A DNA stretch of 64,000 bases from Lichenostomus cassidix (Eukaryota; Chordata; Aves; Passeriformes; Meliphagidae). Every line of letters begins with the position of its first letter. The first letter of the stretch is position 1. The translations under genes were made by a program, and so were the position numbers. The stretch is from assembly GCA_008360975.2 (NCBI GenBank), contig CM039179.1:55094666-55158665 (forward strand). The letters run 5' to 3'. Shown in pieces: positions 62,986 to 64,000 of this stretch. The notes beneath the pieces were generated by a model. That model did not search any database. It saw nothing but the letters and a program-made list of their open reading frames with translations, and was not told where the DNA came from.

Positions 62986-63346
62986 CCCATAGCTTCGTAT
63001 GATAATAAAAACATGGGAAAAAATAAAGGGCAAATGTGAATAAAGTGTGAAGAACTGCAAACACAATATAAATTGAGTGTACCACAGGGCTTTATCTGTG
63101 ACCAGTGTAGTTCTACTATCTCTTGAAGGTACAGATTTTTACCTCAGACTGTAAGAACTCAAGTGTTGGTTGTGTGTCGTATAAATTACGTAGCTGCCGT
63201 GGCTGTAAACAAAGAGCTGTGTGCCACAGACTCCTCTTAAAGTAAATGTACAGTTGTATCTGAAGCTTGTATCTTCAAATTCTGATGTCCGACGTAAGTT
63301 CAATAATTCAAACCAGAGCAAATGTGGGATATTTATCTTGTGTTTT

Positions 63347-63448
63347 TCAAGATGAAGTTCCAGTGTTGTGTTGCAAAAATTTCTACAACTTCTCTGGGCA
63401 ACCTATTCCAGGGCTTAAACACCCTCAAAGTAAAAAATTTCTTCCATT
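63347..63448 (-). mobile_element. Internal CR1 fragment
   Basis: Antisense CR1 near the ORF2 C terminus: "acaacttctctgggcaacct" at 63386 and "attccagggcttaaacaccc" at 63405, then "agtaaaaaatttcttcc" at 63429. They correspond to the HWNRLP..VV and RK.FF regions. Both ends fade quickly. The terminal octamers and the rest of the 3' UTR are missing. Confidence 0.8.
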
Positions 63449-64000
63449 TTACGGCTTGATTTTTGTTTTGTATTTTTTATTTAAATCAACTGAAGACATG
63501 CACACATACCCAGTCCAAAAAGCATCTGAAATGTAGCTAATGGAAAATAGAGTTCTGGCTCTCTCTTCCCCAAAAAATGATTCTAAGGTATTAGCTGGAG
63601 AAATCAGAATCAGCACAAAAGAAAATCAGTTGTGGCTGACTCAGCATTAGTTATTCATTTGTAGTATTGCTGAATCATGTTTTAACAACAGGAAATTGGT
63701 TTGGATTTGAATATAAACATTGTGATAAACAGCAGAAAGAAAGGAGAAGAGGCTTTTGTAGTCATTCAAGCTTTGGAAACACTTGATTCAAATGACACAA
63801 GACTTTTCATTATCATCTAAATCTTATTAAAGGCAGATGAATGAGCCCATGATGTTAGAAAGAGGAAGACAAATTACAGCTTTGCTTTTTTAGAGAAAAT
63901 TAAAATGCCTCTACAACAACAAAAGCTATACTTGGTACAGTTATTTTTATTTTCTGGAGAGAAAAATACAAATTCAGCACAATACAGGTGGAGCCCAAGG
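63449..64000. other. Unannotated AT-rich DNA
   Basis: No gene or repeat is recognised up to the end of the window. Confidence 0.55.

Larger units (their letters stand above)
62189..63346. other. Unannotated AT-rich DNA with simple repeats
   Basis: No gene. It holds the short tandem array 62868-62907 and the A-rich tract 62945-62985. Confidence 0.6.

Noticed and set aside
1..64000. tRNA, rRNA, snRNA genes, CRISPR arrays, operons or mitochondrial insertions
   Set aside because: No cloverleaf-like box A/B pairs, no regularly spaced direct repeats and no recognisable mitochondrial genes were seen. The window reads as vertebrate nuclear non-coding DNA.

Overview
The window looks like non-coding nuclear DNA of a sauropsid, most likely a bird. 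It is AT-rich, repeat-poor and shows no operon-like or compact gene layout. The only repeat family that recurs is the CR1 LINE, the dominant retrotransposon of birds, turtles and crocodilians. I count about 15 CR1 relics covering roughly 9% of the sequence. I find no coding gene I can defend, no rRNA or tRNA, no CpG-rich promoter block and no CRISPR array. The longest open frame (185 codons, 51169-51726 +) has no recognisable domain, and most others are under 130 codons. The window is either a gene desert or the inside of a very long intron; the sequence alone does not decide.

Layout. 1-3060: unannotated AT-rich DNA with a (TA)n tract. 3060-4740: an ancient CR1 piece directly followed by a different CR1, a probable nested insertion; the second one lacks its central reverse transcriptase region. 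4741-12014: mostly featureless, with a GC-richer block at 10000-10850. 12015-12208: an LTR-like segment with CCAAT, TATA and AATAAA signals and a possible primer-binding site just after it, followed by an unassigned block to about 13140. 13141-32984: largely featureless apart from two short CR1 3' ends (17717, 22521). 32985-35600: three plus-strand CR1 relics. 35832-35923: a 92-base pure-purine G-rich tract. 37900-52520: a series of minus-oriented CR1 relics, including an almost collinear RT-domain relic at 51790-52520 with a striking hairpin in it. 57420-57780: a second LTR-like segment. 60607-60645: a perfect 15-bp inverted repeat. 62047-63448: two more minus-oriented CR1 pieces.

No genes work together here. 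What can be read is retrotransposon history: an older CR1 layer (3060-3990, 35120-35600), later CR1 copies that are mostly 5'-truncated 3' ends, two degraded LTRs, and small local rearrangements (tandem duplications and inverted repeats). No new biological system is evident. The observations most worth checking are the quasi-palindrome inside the CR1 relic near 52020, the perfect hairpin at 60607, the nested and internally deleted CR1 pair at 3-4.7 kb, and the run of same-orientation CR1 copies from 37.9 kb to the end. CR1 calls rest on recognising the conserved 3' end and ORF2 protein motifs by eye; edges are approximate, usually to within a few tens of bases.
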